Assembly: GCF_050268245.1 (NCBI RefSeq)
Contig: NZ_JBNNGK010000013.1
Span: 1 to 64,000 of the forward strand
Direction: 5' to 3'
Source of the DNA: JBNNGK01 sp050268245
GTDB lineage: Bacteria; Pseudomonadota; Gammaproteobacteria; Enterobacterales; Enterobacteriaceae
Length of the DNA stretch: 64,000 nucleotides
The notes under the pieces are model-generated. The model was not told the DNA's origin. It saw only the letters and a program-made list of their open reading frames with translations, and did not search any database. A program made the position numbers and the translations under genes. This document shows, one piece after another, positions 49,816 through 59,119 of this stretch; positions within the stretch are counted from its first letter, which is position 1; each line of letters opens with the position of its first letter.

Positions 49816-49837
49816 TCGGCCCCACCACGTACCCCAC
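49816..49837 (+). repeat. attR core (prophage right end)
   Basis: The second exact copy of the 22-bp core found at 7860-7881. It lies about 130 bp upstream of the ycaO start, so the phage has displaced the natural upstream sequence of ycaO. Confidence 0.85.
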
Positions 49838-49967
49838 ATTTTGCTGCAAGAATGAGAAAACGTCAAAAAACACTGGAACAATATACAGCCCTCATTTTTA
49901 GTTAATACATTGAAAAATAAAGGCAAAATAAAAACACCTATCAACATGAAAACATAAAGTGAAGACG

Positions 49968-51731
49968 ATGACGCAAACTTTTATCCCCGGTAAAGACGCC
50001 GCACTGGAAGACTCCATCAGCCGTTTCCAACAAAAATTAACTGATTTAGGTTTCAACATCGAAGAGGCTTCCTGGCTTAATCCGGTTCCGCACGTTTGGT
50101 CTGTGCATATTCGCGATCGCGATTGCCCACTTTGTTTTACCAACGGTAAAGGTGCCAGCAAAAAAGCCGCGTTGGCTTCCGCTTTGGGCGAATATTTCGA
50201 ACGTTTGTCGACCAACTATTTCTTTGCCGACTTCTATTTGGGTAAACAGATCGCAGAAGGTGATTTCGTCCATTATCCAAATGAAAAGTGGTTCCCGATC
50301 CCCGCAGATGATTCACTACCGTCAGGGATCCTCGATGAGCGCTTGCATGCCTTCTATAATCCTGAGCAAGAAGTGCGCGCCAGTGAACTCATCGATCTGC
50401 AGTCAGGTAATGGCGATCGCGGTATCTGCGCCCTGCCGTTCATCCGTCAGTCCGATCGGGAAACGGTGTATATCCCCATGAACATCATTGGCAACCTGTA
50501 TGTGTCGAATGGCATGTCTGCCGGTAACACAGCCAGTGAAGCCCGCGTACAAGGCCTGTCGGAAGTGTTCGAGCGATATGTGAAAAACCGCATTATCGCC
50601 GAATCAATCAGTCTGCCAGAAATTCCTGCCGAGGTTCTGGGCCGCTATCCAGAGGTGGTCGAAGCTATCGCTAAGCTGGAAGAAGAAGGCTTCCCTATCT
50701 TGTCCTATGATGCCTCTTTGGGCGGTCATTACCCGGTCATCTGTGTAGTGCTGTTCAACCCAGCCAACGGCACCTGTTTTGCCTCATTTGGCGCCCATCC
50801 GGATTTCGGCGTCGCGTTGGAGCGGACGGTTACCGAGCTGTTGCAAGGCCGCAGCCTGAAAGATCTGGATGTGTTTACCGCCCCCACCTTTGACGATGAA
50901 GAAGTTGCCGAACATGCCAACCTGGAAACACACTTCATTGATTCCAGCGGCCTGATTTCTTGGGATATGTTTAAGCAAGATGCGGATTACCCGTTTGTTG
51001 ACTGGAGCTTCAGCGGCAGCACGCAGGAAGAATTCACTACCTTAATGAACATCTTCCAAAAAGAAGATGCCGAAGTGTACATCGCAGATTACGAACATTT
51101 GGGTGTCTACGCCTGCCGCATCATCGTGCCGGGTATGTCAGACATCTACCCGGCAGAGGATTTACTGCTGGCCAATAACAGTATGGGCGCACACCTGCGC
51201 GATACACTGTTGGCGTTGCCTGGCAGCGATTGGGCACCGGAAGAATATCTGGCCCTGCTCGAACGTCTGGATGATGAAGGCCTCGATGACTTTACTCGGG
51301 TACGCGAGTTATTGGGCATCGCCTCTGGTAAAGATAACGCTTGGCATACGCTGCGCGTCGGTGAGCTCAAGTCCATGCTGGCACTGGCTGGGGGAGATAT
51401 GGAGCAGGCGCTGATTTGGACGGAATGGACGCAAGACTTCAATGCGTCAGTCATGAGCCCACAGCGTAGTAATTACTATCGTTGCCTACAGACACTGTTA
51501 TTACTCGCTCAAGAGCCAGAACGCGATCCTGCGCAATATCATCACGCTTTCGTCAAGATGTATGGTCATGAAGCCGTTGACGCTGCGTCTGCGGCCATGA
51601 GCGGTGAAGAACGCTTTAATGGGTTGTTTGCCGTAGATAACGACCTCAAAGCGCTACCCGCTCATCAGGCGCTGCTCGCCGCCTATGAAAAGCTACAACA
51701 GGCGAAACGCCGCTATTGGGCTAAAGCCTAA
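49968..51731 (+). CDS. ycaO: YcaO, RimO-associated ATP-dependent protein
   Basis: The 587-aa protein matches E. coli YcaO (586 aa) along its length: MTQTFIPGKDAAL at the start, the ATP-binding YcaO core (EARVQGLSEVFERYVKNRI near 184; GAHPDFGVALERTVTELLQGR near 275) and the C-terminal tetratricopeptide-like region. YcaO supports RimO methylthiolation of ribosomal protein S12. A GTG three codons upstream is possible. The prophage ends 130 bp upstream, so its promoter may have changed. Confidence 0.96.
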   Translation: MTQTFIPGKDAALEDSISRFQQKLTDLGFNIEEASWLNPVPHVWSVHIRDRDCPLCFTNGKGASKKAALASALGEYFERLSTNYFFADFYLGKQIAEGDFVHYPNEKWFPIPADDSLPSGILDERLHAFYNPEQEVRASELIDLQSGNGDRGICALPFIRQSDRETVYIPMNIIGNLYVSNGMSAGNTASEARVQGLSEVFERYVKNRIIAESISLPEIPAEVLGRYPEVVEAIAKLEEEGFPILSYDASLGGHYPVICVVLFNPANGTCFASFGAHPDFGVALERTVTELLQGRSLKDLDVFTAPTFDDEEVAEHANLETHFIDSSGLISWDMFKQDADYPFVDWSFSGSTQEEFTTLMNIFQKEDAEVYIADYEHLGVYACRIIVPGMSDIYPAEDLLLANNSMGAHLRDTLLALPGSDWAPEEYLALLERLDDEGLDDFTRVRELLGIASGKDNAWHTLRVGELKSMLALAGGDMEQALIWTEWTQDFNASVMSPQRSNYYRCLQTLLLLAQEPERDPAQYHHAFVKMYGHEAVDAASAAMSGEERFNGLFAVDNDLKALPAHQALLAAYEKLQQAKRRYWAKA

Positions 51732-52184
51732 TTGATTATCTGCGCCGGCCGCTGTGTGCCGGCGCAACTTCCCAATCGGTATCCTTACCGCGCCTTATTT
51801 TCAGATTAATTTATGCTGCTTAATTAATCGTTATTATCGGTTTTAATCTTAAAAAAAAAGCACAATTCAGCAATACATCGATTATTTGTTACGTGACGGT
51901 GAAATATAAATTAACCATGCATTAATCTTTAGCTGTCTACATGCGAAAATAAAGCAAATATTTAACGCAAAACACGTAGTAAACACTGGGTTTTTCAAAA
52001 AAAATTGCAAACATTAAAAAATATTTTTCCTATAAAATTCAATAAAATAACGCATTAAACCTTGTTTTTATTACGGTTTTTGAGCGTTTTACTTCGGCCC
52101 GTCATGATCCAAATCAATTTTTACCTTATACTGCTTTGCTAGTATCTCATTGCGTTGTTTTAACCCTTTAGAGCGAGAGCTAGC
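51732..52184 (+). promoter_or_regulatory. focA-pflB regulatory region
   Basis: This 453-bp gap begins with a 9-bp hairpin (TGCGCCGGC/GCCGGCGCA, 51741-51766), the probable ycaO transcript end. Strongly AT-rich sequence (51800-52080) follows, likely binding IHF/ArcA as known for E. coli focA-pfl. An FNR-like site and promoter lie near its end. No gene is seen. Confidence 0.6.
52104..52145 (+). promoter_or_regulatory. FNR-type promoter of focA
   Basis: ATGAT-CCAA-ATCAA (52104-52117) is one base from the FNR consensus. TAGTAT at 52140-52145 would be the -10, placing the FNR centre near -41.5, a class II arrangement as reported for E. coli focA-pfl. Confidence 0.6.
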
Positions 52185-53042
52185 GTGAAAACAGACAACC
52201 CTTTCGATCTGTTATTACCTGCCGCAATGGCAAAAGTTGCCGAAGATGCAGGCGTATATAAAGCTACTAAACAGCCGTTAAAAACATTTTATTTGGCGAT
52301 TACTGCTGGTGTCTTCATTTCTATCGCTTTTGTATTCTATATCACTGCGACAACAGGCACCGCTGCAATACCTTTTGGCATAGCCAAACTGATTGGTGGT
52401 ATCTGTTTCTCGATGGGGTTAATGTTAGTTGTCGTCTGCGGCGCGGATTTGTTCACCTCCACGGTACTGATCGTGATAGCCAAAGCCAGCGGCCGTATTA
52501 CTTGGGGTCAACTGGCAGCCAACTGGCTAAATGTCTATATTGGTAATCTGATCGGTGCGCTGTTTTTTGTCGCTCTGATTTGGTTTTCTGGCGAATATAT
52601 GGCCGCCAACGGTTTATGGGGGTTGAACGTATTACAAACCGCCGATCATAAGCTGCATCACACATTCATTGAGGCCGTCTGTCTTGGCATTTTAGCTAAC
52701 CTGATGGTTTGCCTGGCCGTATGGATGAGCTACTCTGGCCGCAGTTTGATGGATAAAATGTTTGCCATGATCCTGCCCGTCGCGATGTTCGTCGCCAGCG
52801 GTTTTGAGCACAGCATTGCTAACATGTTTATGATTCCTATGGGTATTGTGGTTAAACATTTCGCCACGCCAGAGTTCTGGCAAGCCGTAGGAACAGCACC
52901 CGAGCACTTCGCTCACCTGACAGTAAGCAATTTCATTTTCGACAACCTGATTCCCGTCACTATCGGCAATATCATTGGCGGCGGTCTGCTGGTTGGATTG
53001 ACTTATTGGGTAATTTATCTGCGTGGTGACCAGCAGCACTAA
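52185..53042 (+). CDS. focA: Formate channel FocA
   Basis: The 285-aa inner-membrane pentameric channel moves formate during mixed-acid fermentation. It has six transmembrane segments and the FNT signatures GGICFSMGLMLVVVCGADLFTST and GILANLMVCLAVWMSYSGRS. Translation starts at GTG, giving the conserved MKTDNPFDLLLPAAMAKVAE. It lies upstream of pflB, which produces its substrate, in the same operon. Confidence 0.96.
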   Translation: MKTDNPFDLLLPAAMAKVAEDAGVYKATKQPLKTFYLAITAGVFISIAFVFYITATTGTAAIPFGIAKLIGGICFSMGLMLVVVCGADLFTSTVLIVIAKASGRITWGQLAANWLNVYIGNLIGALFFVALIWFSGEYMAANGLWGLNVLQTADHKLHHTFIEAVCLGILANLMVCLAVWMSYSGRSLMDKMFAMILPVAMFVASGFEHSIANMFMIPMGIVVKHFATPEFWQAVGTAPEHFAHLTVSNFIFDNLIPVTIGNIIGGGLLVGLTYWVIYLRGDQQH

Positions 53043-53094
53043 GCTGCCATCGCAACGCCAGGTCCGAAATCCACAATTAGAAGGTAGGTGTATA

Positions 53095-55377
53095 ATGACC
53101 GAACTTAATGAGAAGTTAGCCCAAGCTTGGGAAGGTTTCAGCAAAGGTGACTGGCAGAACGAAGTCAACGTGCGTGACTTTATCCAGAAAAACTACACCC
53201 CTTATGAGGGTGATGAATCCTTCCTGGCTGGCGCAACTCAAGCCACCACCACGCTGTGGGACAAAGTCATGGAAGGGATCAAACTGGAAAACCGCACTCA
53301 TGCGCCAGTTGACTTCGACACCAACGTTGCCTCTACCATCATTTCCCACGATGCGGGCTACATCAATAAAGACCTGGAAACCATCGTCGGTCTGCAAACG
53401 GAAGCGCCATTAAAACGTGCGTTGATTCCATTCGGCGGCATCAAAATGGTTGAAGGTTCGTGCAAGGTTTATGGCCGCGAACTGGATCCACAGCTGAAAA
53501 AAGTTTTCACCGAATACCGTAAAACGCACAACCAAGGCGTCTTCGATGTTTACACCAAAGATATCCTGAACTGCCGTAAATCTGGCGTTCTGACCGGTCT
53601 GCCAGATGCCTACGGTCGTGGCCGTATCATCGGTGACTATCGTCGCGTTGCGCTGTACGGCATCGATTTCCTGATGGCTGACAAGCTGAACCAGTTCAAG
53701 TCACTGCAAGACAAGCTGGAAAACGGCGAAGATCTGGAAATGACCATCCAACTGCGTGAAGAAATCGCAGAACAGCATCGCGCTCTGGGTCAAATTAAAG
53801 AAATGGCGGCCAAATACGGTTGCGATATTTCCCGCCCAGCGACTAACGCACAAGAAGCCGTACAGTGGACCTACTTCGGTTACTTGGCCGCGGTGAAATC
53901 CCAAAACGGCGCGGCGATGTCCTTCGGTCGTGTATCCACCTTCCTTGACGTGTACATCGAACGTGACATCAACGCCGGTAAACTGACGGAAGAACAAGCT
54001 CAGGAATTGATTGACCACTTGGTCATGAAACTGCGTATGGTTCGTTTCCTGCGTACCCCGGAATATGATGAGCTGTTCTCTGGCGACCCGATCTGGGCGA
54101 CAGAATCCCTGGCAGGTATGGGCGTTGATGGTCGTACTCTGGTTACCAAAAACAGCTTCCGCTTCCTGAATACGCTGTACACCATGGGGCCATCTCCAGA
54201 ACCAAACATGACCATTCTGTGGTCTGAAAAACTGCCACTGAACTTCAAAAAATTCGCGGCGAAAGTCTCCATCGATACCTCTTCCGTACAGTATGAAAAC
54301 GATGATCTGATGCGCCCTGATTTCAACAACGATGACTACGCCATCGCCTGTTGTGTCAGCCCAATGATTGTTGGTAAACAAATGCAGTTCTTCGGTGCGC
54401 GTGCCAACCTGGCTAAAACCATGTTGTATGCGATCAACGGCGGCGTTGACGAAAAACTGAAAATGCAGGTTGGTCCGAAAGAAGCCCCAATGATGGATAC
54501 CGTGCTGGACTATGACAAAGTCATGGAACGCATGGATCACTTTATGGATTGGTTAGCTAAACAGTATGTTACCGCACTGAACATTATTCACTACATGCAC
54601 GACAAGTACAGCTATGAAGCGGCGCTGATGGCATTGCATGACCGTGATGTTTACCGCACCATGGCTTGCGGTATCGCTGGCCTGTCCGTGGCGGCTGACT
54701 CCCTGTCTGCCATCAAGTACGCGAAAGTTTCTACCATTCGTGACGAAGACGGTTTAGCCATTGACTTCAAAGTCGAAGGCGAATATCCGCAATTTGGTAA
54801 CAACGATCCTCGCGTTGATGACATCGCGTGTGATCTGGTAGAACGTTTCATGAAGAAAATTCAGAAACTGCGCACCTACCGCAATGCTGTGCCAACACAA
54901 TCTGTACTGACCATCACCTCCAACGTAGTGTACGGTAAAAAAACGGGTAATACCCCAGACGGTCGCCGTGCTGGCGCGCCATTTGGCCCTGGTGCTAACC
55001 CAATGCACGGCCGTGACCAGAAAGGTGCAGTAGCCTCTCTGACTTCCGTCGCCAAACTGCCGTTTGCTTACGCGAAAGATGGTATCTCTTACACCTTCTC
55101 CATCGTGCCAAACGCACTGGGTAAAGACGACGACGTGCGTAAAGCCAACCTGGCCGGTCTGATGGATGGCTACTTCCACCACGAGGCGTCAATTGAAGGG
55201 GGTCAGCACCTGAACGTTAACGTAATGAACCGTGAAATGCTGCTGGACGCAATGGAAAACCCTGAGAAATATCCTCAGTTGACCATCCGCGTATCCGGTT
55301 ATGCTGTACGCTTCAACTCGCTGACTAAAGAACAGCAACAAGATGTGATTACCCGTACGTTCACCCAAACGATGTAA
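53095..55377 (+). CDS. pflB: Formate acetyltransferase (pyruvate formate-lyase)
   Basis: This 760-aa glycyl-radical enzyme converts pyruvate and CoA to acetyl-CoA and formate under anaerobiosis. The active-site cysteine pair is in IACCVSPMIVG (about 419-420) and the glycyl-radical Gly in RVSGYAVRFNSL (about 735). The length equals E. coli PflB. ATG at 53095 begins MTELNEKLAQAWEGF; earlier in-frame codons overlap focA. Codon use is strongly biased, as for a highly expressed gene. Confidence 0.98.
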   Translation: MTELNEKLAQAWEGFSKGDWQNEVNVRDFIQKNYTPYEGDESFLAGATQATTTLWDKVMEGIKLENRTHAPVDFDTNVASTIISHDAGYINKDLETIVGLQTEAPLKRALIPFGGIKMVEGSCKVYGRELDPQLKKVFTEYRKTHNQGVFDVYTKDILNCRKSGVLTGLPDAYGRGRIIGDYRRVALYGIDFLMADKLNQFKSLQDKLENGEDLEMTIQLREEIAEQHRALGQIKEMAAKYGCDISRPATNAQEAVQWTYFGYLAAVKSQNGAAMSFGRVSTFLDVYIERDINAGKLTEEQAQELIDHLVMKLRMVRFLRTPEYDELFSGDPIWATESLAGMGVDGRTLVTKNSFRFLNTLYTMGPSPEPNMTILWSEKLPLNFKKFAAKVSIDTSSVQYENDDLMRPDFNNDDYAIACCVSPMIVGKQMQFFGARANLAKTMLYAINGGVDEKLKMQVGPKEAPMMDTVLDYDKVMERMDHFMDWLAKQYVTALNIIHYMHDKYSYEAALMALHDRDVYRTMACGIAGLSVAADSLSAIKYAKVSTIRDEDGLAIDFKVEGEYPQFGNNDPRVDDIACDLVERFMKKIQKLRTYRNAVPTQSVLTITSNVVYGKKTGNTPDGRRAGAPFGPGANPMHGRDQKGAVASLTSVAKLPFAYAKDGISYTFSIVPNALGKDDDVRKANLAGLMDGYFHHEASIEGGQHLNVNVMNREMLLDAMENPEKYPQLTIRVSGYAVRFNSLTKEQQQDVITRTFTQTM

Positions 55378-55385
55378 TCCGTAAA

Positions 55386-55412
55386 CTCAGCGGGTGGGTA
55401 ACAACCCGCTGA
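55386..55412 (+). other. Hairpin after pflB
   Basis: CTCAGCGGGT and ACCCGCTGAG form a 10-bp stem just after the pflB stop, without a T-run. It probably protects the mRNA end. A true terminator follows. Confidence 0.5.
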
Positions 55413-55427
55413 GTCAATTGCTACTGG

Positions 55428-55449
55428 GGCCGGATTTTCCGGCCTTTTT
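55428..55449 (+). terminator. pflB terminator
   Basis: GGCCGGA-TTT-TCCGGCC is followed by TTTTT. Confidence 0.85.
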
Positions 55450-55483
55450 AACACATCACACTCCCCCCTGACTCGAGATGAGT

Positions 55484-55528
55484 CTGTTTTGCCAGACGTC
55501 TATAATCGATGGATATCCGGCAAAACAG
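55484..55528. promoter_or_regulatory. Inverted repeat upstream of pflA
   Basis: CTGTTTTGCC (55484-55493) and GGCAAAACAG (55519-55528) form a perfect 10-bp inverted repeat around 25 bp containing TATAAT (55501-55506). It may be an operator over a pflA promoter or an RNA hairpin. Confidence 0.4.
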
Positions 55529-55672
55529 TTATCCGGTAAATAGCCGGCCAACAGGCATCTTTCCACTCTGGTATTGGGCGCTGCCCTATTACCGCATCGC
55601 TGATACCTGACTGGCGGCTATACACCTATTTTTAGGCTGCGTTTGACAGTCAATATTGGAGAAAACCCCGCA

Positions 55673-56413
55673 ATGTCAGTGAAAGGTCGCATTCACTCCT
55701 TCGAATCCTGTGGCACCGTTGATGGCCCAGGTATCCGCTTTATTGTTTTCTTCCAGGGCTGCCTGATGCGCTGCCTGTATTGCCACAACCGTGATACTTG
55801 GGATACGCACGGCGGGAAAGAAGTCACCGTTGAAGAACTGATGAAAGATGCTGTTTCCTATCGTCATTTTATGAATGCATCTGGCGGAGGCGTTACCGCG
55901 TCCGGTGGTGAAGCTATTCTGCAGGCTGAGTTTGTACGCGATTGGTTCCGTGCTTGCCACGAAGAAGGGATCAATACCTGTTTGGATACCAATGGGTTTG
56001 TACGTCGTTACGATCCGGTGATTGACGAGCTATTAGATACCACCGATCTTGTCATGCTCGATCTGAAACAAATGGATGATGCCATTCATCAGAATCTGGT
56101 CGGGGTTTCTAATCACCGTACGCTGGAATTCGCTCGCTATTTAGCGAAGCGCAATCAACGCACGTGGATCCGCTATGTGGTCGTCCCGGGATGGTCAGAT
56201 GATGATAAGTCCGCGCATTTGCTGGGTGAGTTCACCAAAGACATGACCAACATCGAAAAGATCGAATTGTTGCCCTACCATGAGTTAGGCAAACATAAAT
56301 GGGTAGCGATGGGCGAAGAATACAAGCTAGATGGCGTCCATCCGCCAAAAGCGGAAACCATGGAGCGGGTAAAAGGAATCTTGGAAAGTTATGGTCACCA
56401 CGTGATTTATTAA
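55673..56413 (+). CDS. pflA: Pyruvate formate-lyase activating enzyme
   Basis: The 246-aa radical SAM enzyme matches E. coli PflA in length. The 4Fe-4S motif CLMRCLYC near residue 30 and the SAM-binding GGGVTASGGEA near 76 are visible. It installs the glycyl radical on PflB. ATG at 55673 gives the conserved MSVKGRIHSFESCGTVDGPG; GGAG lies about 11 nt upstream. Confidence 0.97.
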   Translation: MSVKGRIHSFESCGTVDGPGIRFIVFFQGCLMRCLYCHNRDTWDTHGGKEVTVEELMKDAVSYRHFMNASGGGVTASGGEAILQAEFVRDWFRACHEEGINTCLDTNGFVRRYDPVIDELLDTTDLVMLDLKQMDDAIHQNLVGVSNHRTLEFARYLAKRNQRTWIRYVVVPGWSDDDKSAHLLGEFTKDMTNIEKIELLPYHELGKHKWVAMGEEYKLDGVHPPKAETMERVKGILESYGHHVIY

Positions 56414-56441
56414 CTTTCGGCGATCTCGGCCAGAGACTGAT

Positions 56442-56471
56442 GCCACTCGGTTAAATCCGAGTGGCATTTTT
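56442..56471 (+). terminator. pflA terminator
   Basis: GCCACTCGG-TTAAAT-CCGAGTGGC is followed by ATTTTTATT. It lies between the convergent pflA and ycaD genes. Confidence 0.85.
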
Positions 56472-56495
56472 ATTAGGCTCGAAAAACCACTTTCA

Positions 56496-57641
56496 TTACG
56501 CGGCAGCCAATGGCGTGTGATGATGATCGGGTCTTTTTAACAACATCACCAAATACACCAGTGCAACGGCAGCAATCATCACAAACAATACATGGTCAGA
56601 ATAATTCTGCATCAACATCGCTGTCATGGATGGGCCAACTAAACTGCCGATGGTATAACTCATCAACAGAGCCTGATTCATTGCCACCAATTCATGTGGT
56701 AATGCTTTCTCACAGGCCCAAGACATAGCCACCGGATATAAGGTAAAGCCCGCGCAGCCAAGAATGAACAACGTCGGCGCCATCGCATAATGGCTCAACA
56801 TCGCCACACTAGCCAGAATCACCACGAAGACCTGAATGCGTAGCACCAGCAATCTACCGTAGCGATCGGCCATGCGCCCGACAGGCCATTGTCCAATGAT
56901 GCCTGAGCTGACTAACAACGCCATCCAGTAACCCACATTGGCATCACTAAACCCTTGATGCGATAAATATAACGGCATCAATCCATATAACGATCCCAAG
57001 ACAATACCAGAAATAATACAACCGTTAATGCCGAGCCGAGCACCTCGGCGTTTCAGCATGGGCCAAACGGCGGCCTGTGGCGGCTCATCTTCCGCACGGT
57101 TAACACGCGCAAATAGCATTGGCAACATTGCGATAACCACCAAAGCGGTCACCCACGGCAGTACGCTGAGTAACTGGGTAGAAACCATACCCAGTAACAA
57201 TTGCCCCACTACCGTCCCGAGATAGTAAACCATCATGTAAGCCGCCAGCAGTTGACCACGGTTACTCAGATTACCACTGCGTAATAGCGCACTTTCTACA
57301 ATGACCCATATCCAAGCGCACCCCATGCCGGCAAAGAAGCGCCACCCCATCCAACTCCAAAAATCGAGTGATAACACCATACCGGCGGTAGCCACCGCAA
57401 AAACCAAGCAGGCAACGTGGTAACTGCGCGTGAAGCCGATACGTTTAATCAGTTTACCGGCAACCAACGTGCCGACTAAATTACCCGTAAAGTAAGAAGA
57501 ACTGACCATGCCAACTTGCCAGGTTGCCAGCTGGGCATGATTTAACCAAAGAGGGACTAACGTATTCAATACGGCAATGGAAACCGTGATCAACAATAAG
57601 CCACAGAGCAGCAGTAGCACTGGGCGGGAATATGCGGACAT
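56496..57641 (-). CDS. ycaD: MFS transporter YcaD
   Basis: The 381-aa inner-membrane transporter has 12 predicted helices. It has MFS signatures after TM2 (GKLIKRIGFTRS) and TM8 (GRMADRYGRLLVLR), and aligns with E. coli YcaD (382 aa), including NGCIISGIVLGSLYGLMPLYL. ATG at 57641 gives MSAYSRPVLLLL. The substrate is unknown. In E. coli it also lies beside pflA. Confidence 0.92.
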   Translation of the reverse strand: MSAYSRPVLLLLCGLLLITVSIAVLNTLVPLWLNHAQLATWQVGMVSSSYFTGNLVGTLVAGKLIKRIGFTRSYHVACLVFAVATAGMVLSLDFWSWMGWRFFAGMGCAWIWVIVESALLRSGNLSNRGQLLAAYMMVYYLGTVVGQLLLGMVSTQLLSVLPWVTALVVIAMLPMLFARVNRAEDEPPQAAVWPMLKRRGARLGINGCIISGIVLGSLYGLMPLYLSHQGFSDANVGYWMALLVSSGIIGQWPVGRMADRYGRLLVLRIQVFVVILASVAMLSHYAMAPTLFILGCAGFTLYPVAMSWACEKALPHELVAMNQALLMSYTIGSLVGPSMTAMLMQNYSDHVLFVMIAAVALVYLVMLLKRPDHHHTPLAAA

Positions 57642-57761
57642 AATGAAATAGAAACCGAACACGCAATGAAGGTGTGCGCATCATGCCACTGGCGATAAAA
57701 AAGTCAATTGGCTAACTCAGGGGAATAGCACAATATGTTGATTAAATTTTTGAGGAGACGT

Positions 57762-58325
57762 TCAAAGCCGTGCTGGCAGTGCTCTCTCTCCGGTCGCGGC
57801 CAGCGAAATATGGCCGTGAAAGCAAGATAACTTGCACAAGCCGCAGCCGTTACATTGCAGCTCATTACATTGTAATTGACGATCGCCTTGTGCCGTTTGG
57901 CCCAATGACAACGCCTGTTGTGGGCAACTGATGATACATATTCGGCAACTGTCCTGCCGCCCCAGACAACTCGCACTGATTTGCGGGCGCAGCGTGGTAT
58001 CGCAGGGCATGTGGGTTCGTAATGCGCCGGTCCGGCAGGCTGAAGTACATTGGGTGCAGTGATCACACTCGGTAAATTCAACGTTAAGCGTGGCTTTATC
58101 GTTTTCCAAGGTCAATAAACCGTATGGACAGACGTTAAGGCAATCACCACAGCCGTTACACGCAGCGCTGAAAAGGGGCTCTGGTAACGCCTGCGGTGGA
58201 CGTGCAACAATAGGTGGCACGTCTTTACCTTCGGTATTTAGCGGTTGCTTAACACGCGCAACCCAATGGGTAAACAGCCGCCGACGCTGACGGCCTTCAG
58301 CACTCAGAGACTGTTCATTTTCCAT
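57762..58325 (-). CDS. NapF-like polyferredoxin
   Basis: This 187-aa protein has Cys groups for about four 4Fe-4S clusters: CNGCGDCLNVCP, CDHCTQCTSAC, CRICIISCP and CNGCGLCKLSC. ATG at 58325 overlaps the DmsD-like stop by one base. The N-terminus (RRRLFTHW) is like NapF, which helps mature the catalytic subunit NapA in the cytoplasm. As the last gene of the dms operon it may help load the DmsA-like enzyme. That role is inferred. Confidence 0.85.
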   Translation of the reverse strand: MENEQSLSAEGRQRRRLFTHWVARVKQPLNTEGKDVPPIVARPPQALPEPLFSAACNGCGDCLNVCPYGLLTLENDKATLNVEFTECDHCTQCTSACRTGALRTHMPCDTTLRPQISASCLGRQDSCRICIISCPQQALSLGQTAQGDRQLQCNELQCNGCGLCKLSCFHGHISLAATGERALPARL

Positions 58326-58930
58326 TAGAAATACAGCTCCAATTCGGCTACTGGTTCCGTACACTCTTGTGCCCACGCGTTCAACGTGCTTTGTGCCAAC
58401 TGCGCCAATCCTAGATAGAATGGATGCGCCGCATATTGTTCCAACAGAGCCAAAAAGCGCGGTGCCCAAGGTAAAACATGTTGGGCCAATAAGCTTTGCA
58501 ACAACTTACCCTGCTGTTCTTCTGCCAACCAAGCAGCCATCATCAACAACGTCCCTATATGATCTTCCGGCTCGTTTTGCTCACGTTGAGTATCGATGCC
58601 GTTATTGCGTAACCATTTACGCAGACGCAAGGTCGAGTCACCAAACAGTACACTTTCTTTATCCAGATAGACCGATCCCCACGGTGGCGCGGGCAAAGCA
58701 TAAGGCCCGACAAACAGCCGTTGATACGCTTGCGATAGCGTCTCTGACTGTTGGTCTTTGATACCTTCGGCGATCTGTGCGGCAGATTGGTTCTCGTCAT
58801 AAGGCCACTCCGCCAACCAGGCAGGATCGCTCATGGCCGCCAATAAGGTACGACATTCATCGCTTTCCGGCGGTGCATACAACAACACCCCGAGTACGCG
58901 GCCAGTTAACGCAATATTCTCAAGCTTCAT
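58325..58930 (-). CDS. dmsD: Tat proofreading chaperone, DmsD/TorD family
   Basis: The 201-aa cytoplasmic chaperone binds the Tat signal of the DmsA-type subunit until it is folded and loaded. It is close in size to E. coli DmsD (204 aa) and shares LFVGPYALPAPPWGSVYLDKESVLFGDSTL and QNEPEDHIGTLLMMAAWLAE. ATG at 58930 is chosen by homology; the ribosome-binding site is weak. Confidence 0.93.
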   Translation of the reverse strand: MKLENIALTGRVLGVLLYAPPESDECRTLLAAMSDPAWLAEWPYDENQSAAQIAEGIKDQQSETLSQAYQRLFVGPYALPAPPWGSVYLDKESVLFGDSTLRLRKWLRNNGIDTQREQNEPEDHIGTLLMMAAWLAEEQQGKLLQSLLAQHVLPWAPRFLALLEQYAAHPFYLGLAQLAQSTLNAWAQECTEPVAELELYF

Positions 58931-59119
58931 AACATCAATTTTCCATCTTAGCAGCGCCTTCCCATCCTCTTTCAAACCGTTGTTATCAGCATTGGGGCTA
59001 TATCTTGCTTGGCTGTTGGCATTCACCCCGGCTTCTGAAAACACAGCGCCGGGGCTCCGTCAATTATCGCCCCACGACAGTTTAAAATTGATGAGAGATA
59101 ACGATACTCATCATTAACA

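Larger units (their letters stand above)
7860..49837. mobile_element. Complete HK97/lambda-like siphovirus prophage
   Basis: This region of about 42 kb lies between ansB and ycaO, bounded by a 22-bp direct repeat. It contains integrase, regulators, primase-helicase, Q antiterminator, lysis genes, packaging genes, HK97-type head and lambda-type tail genes, two tail fibres and two accessory cassettes. No core gene shows an interruption, so it may be inducible. Confidence 0.92.

Noticed and set aside
53701..54540. Minus-strand open frame opposite pflB (279 codons)
   Set aside because: Shadow of a highly biased essential enzyme gene; no start signal or family.
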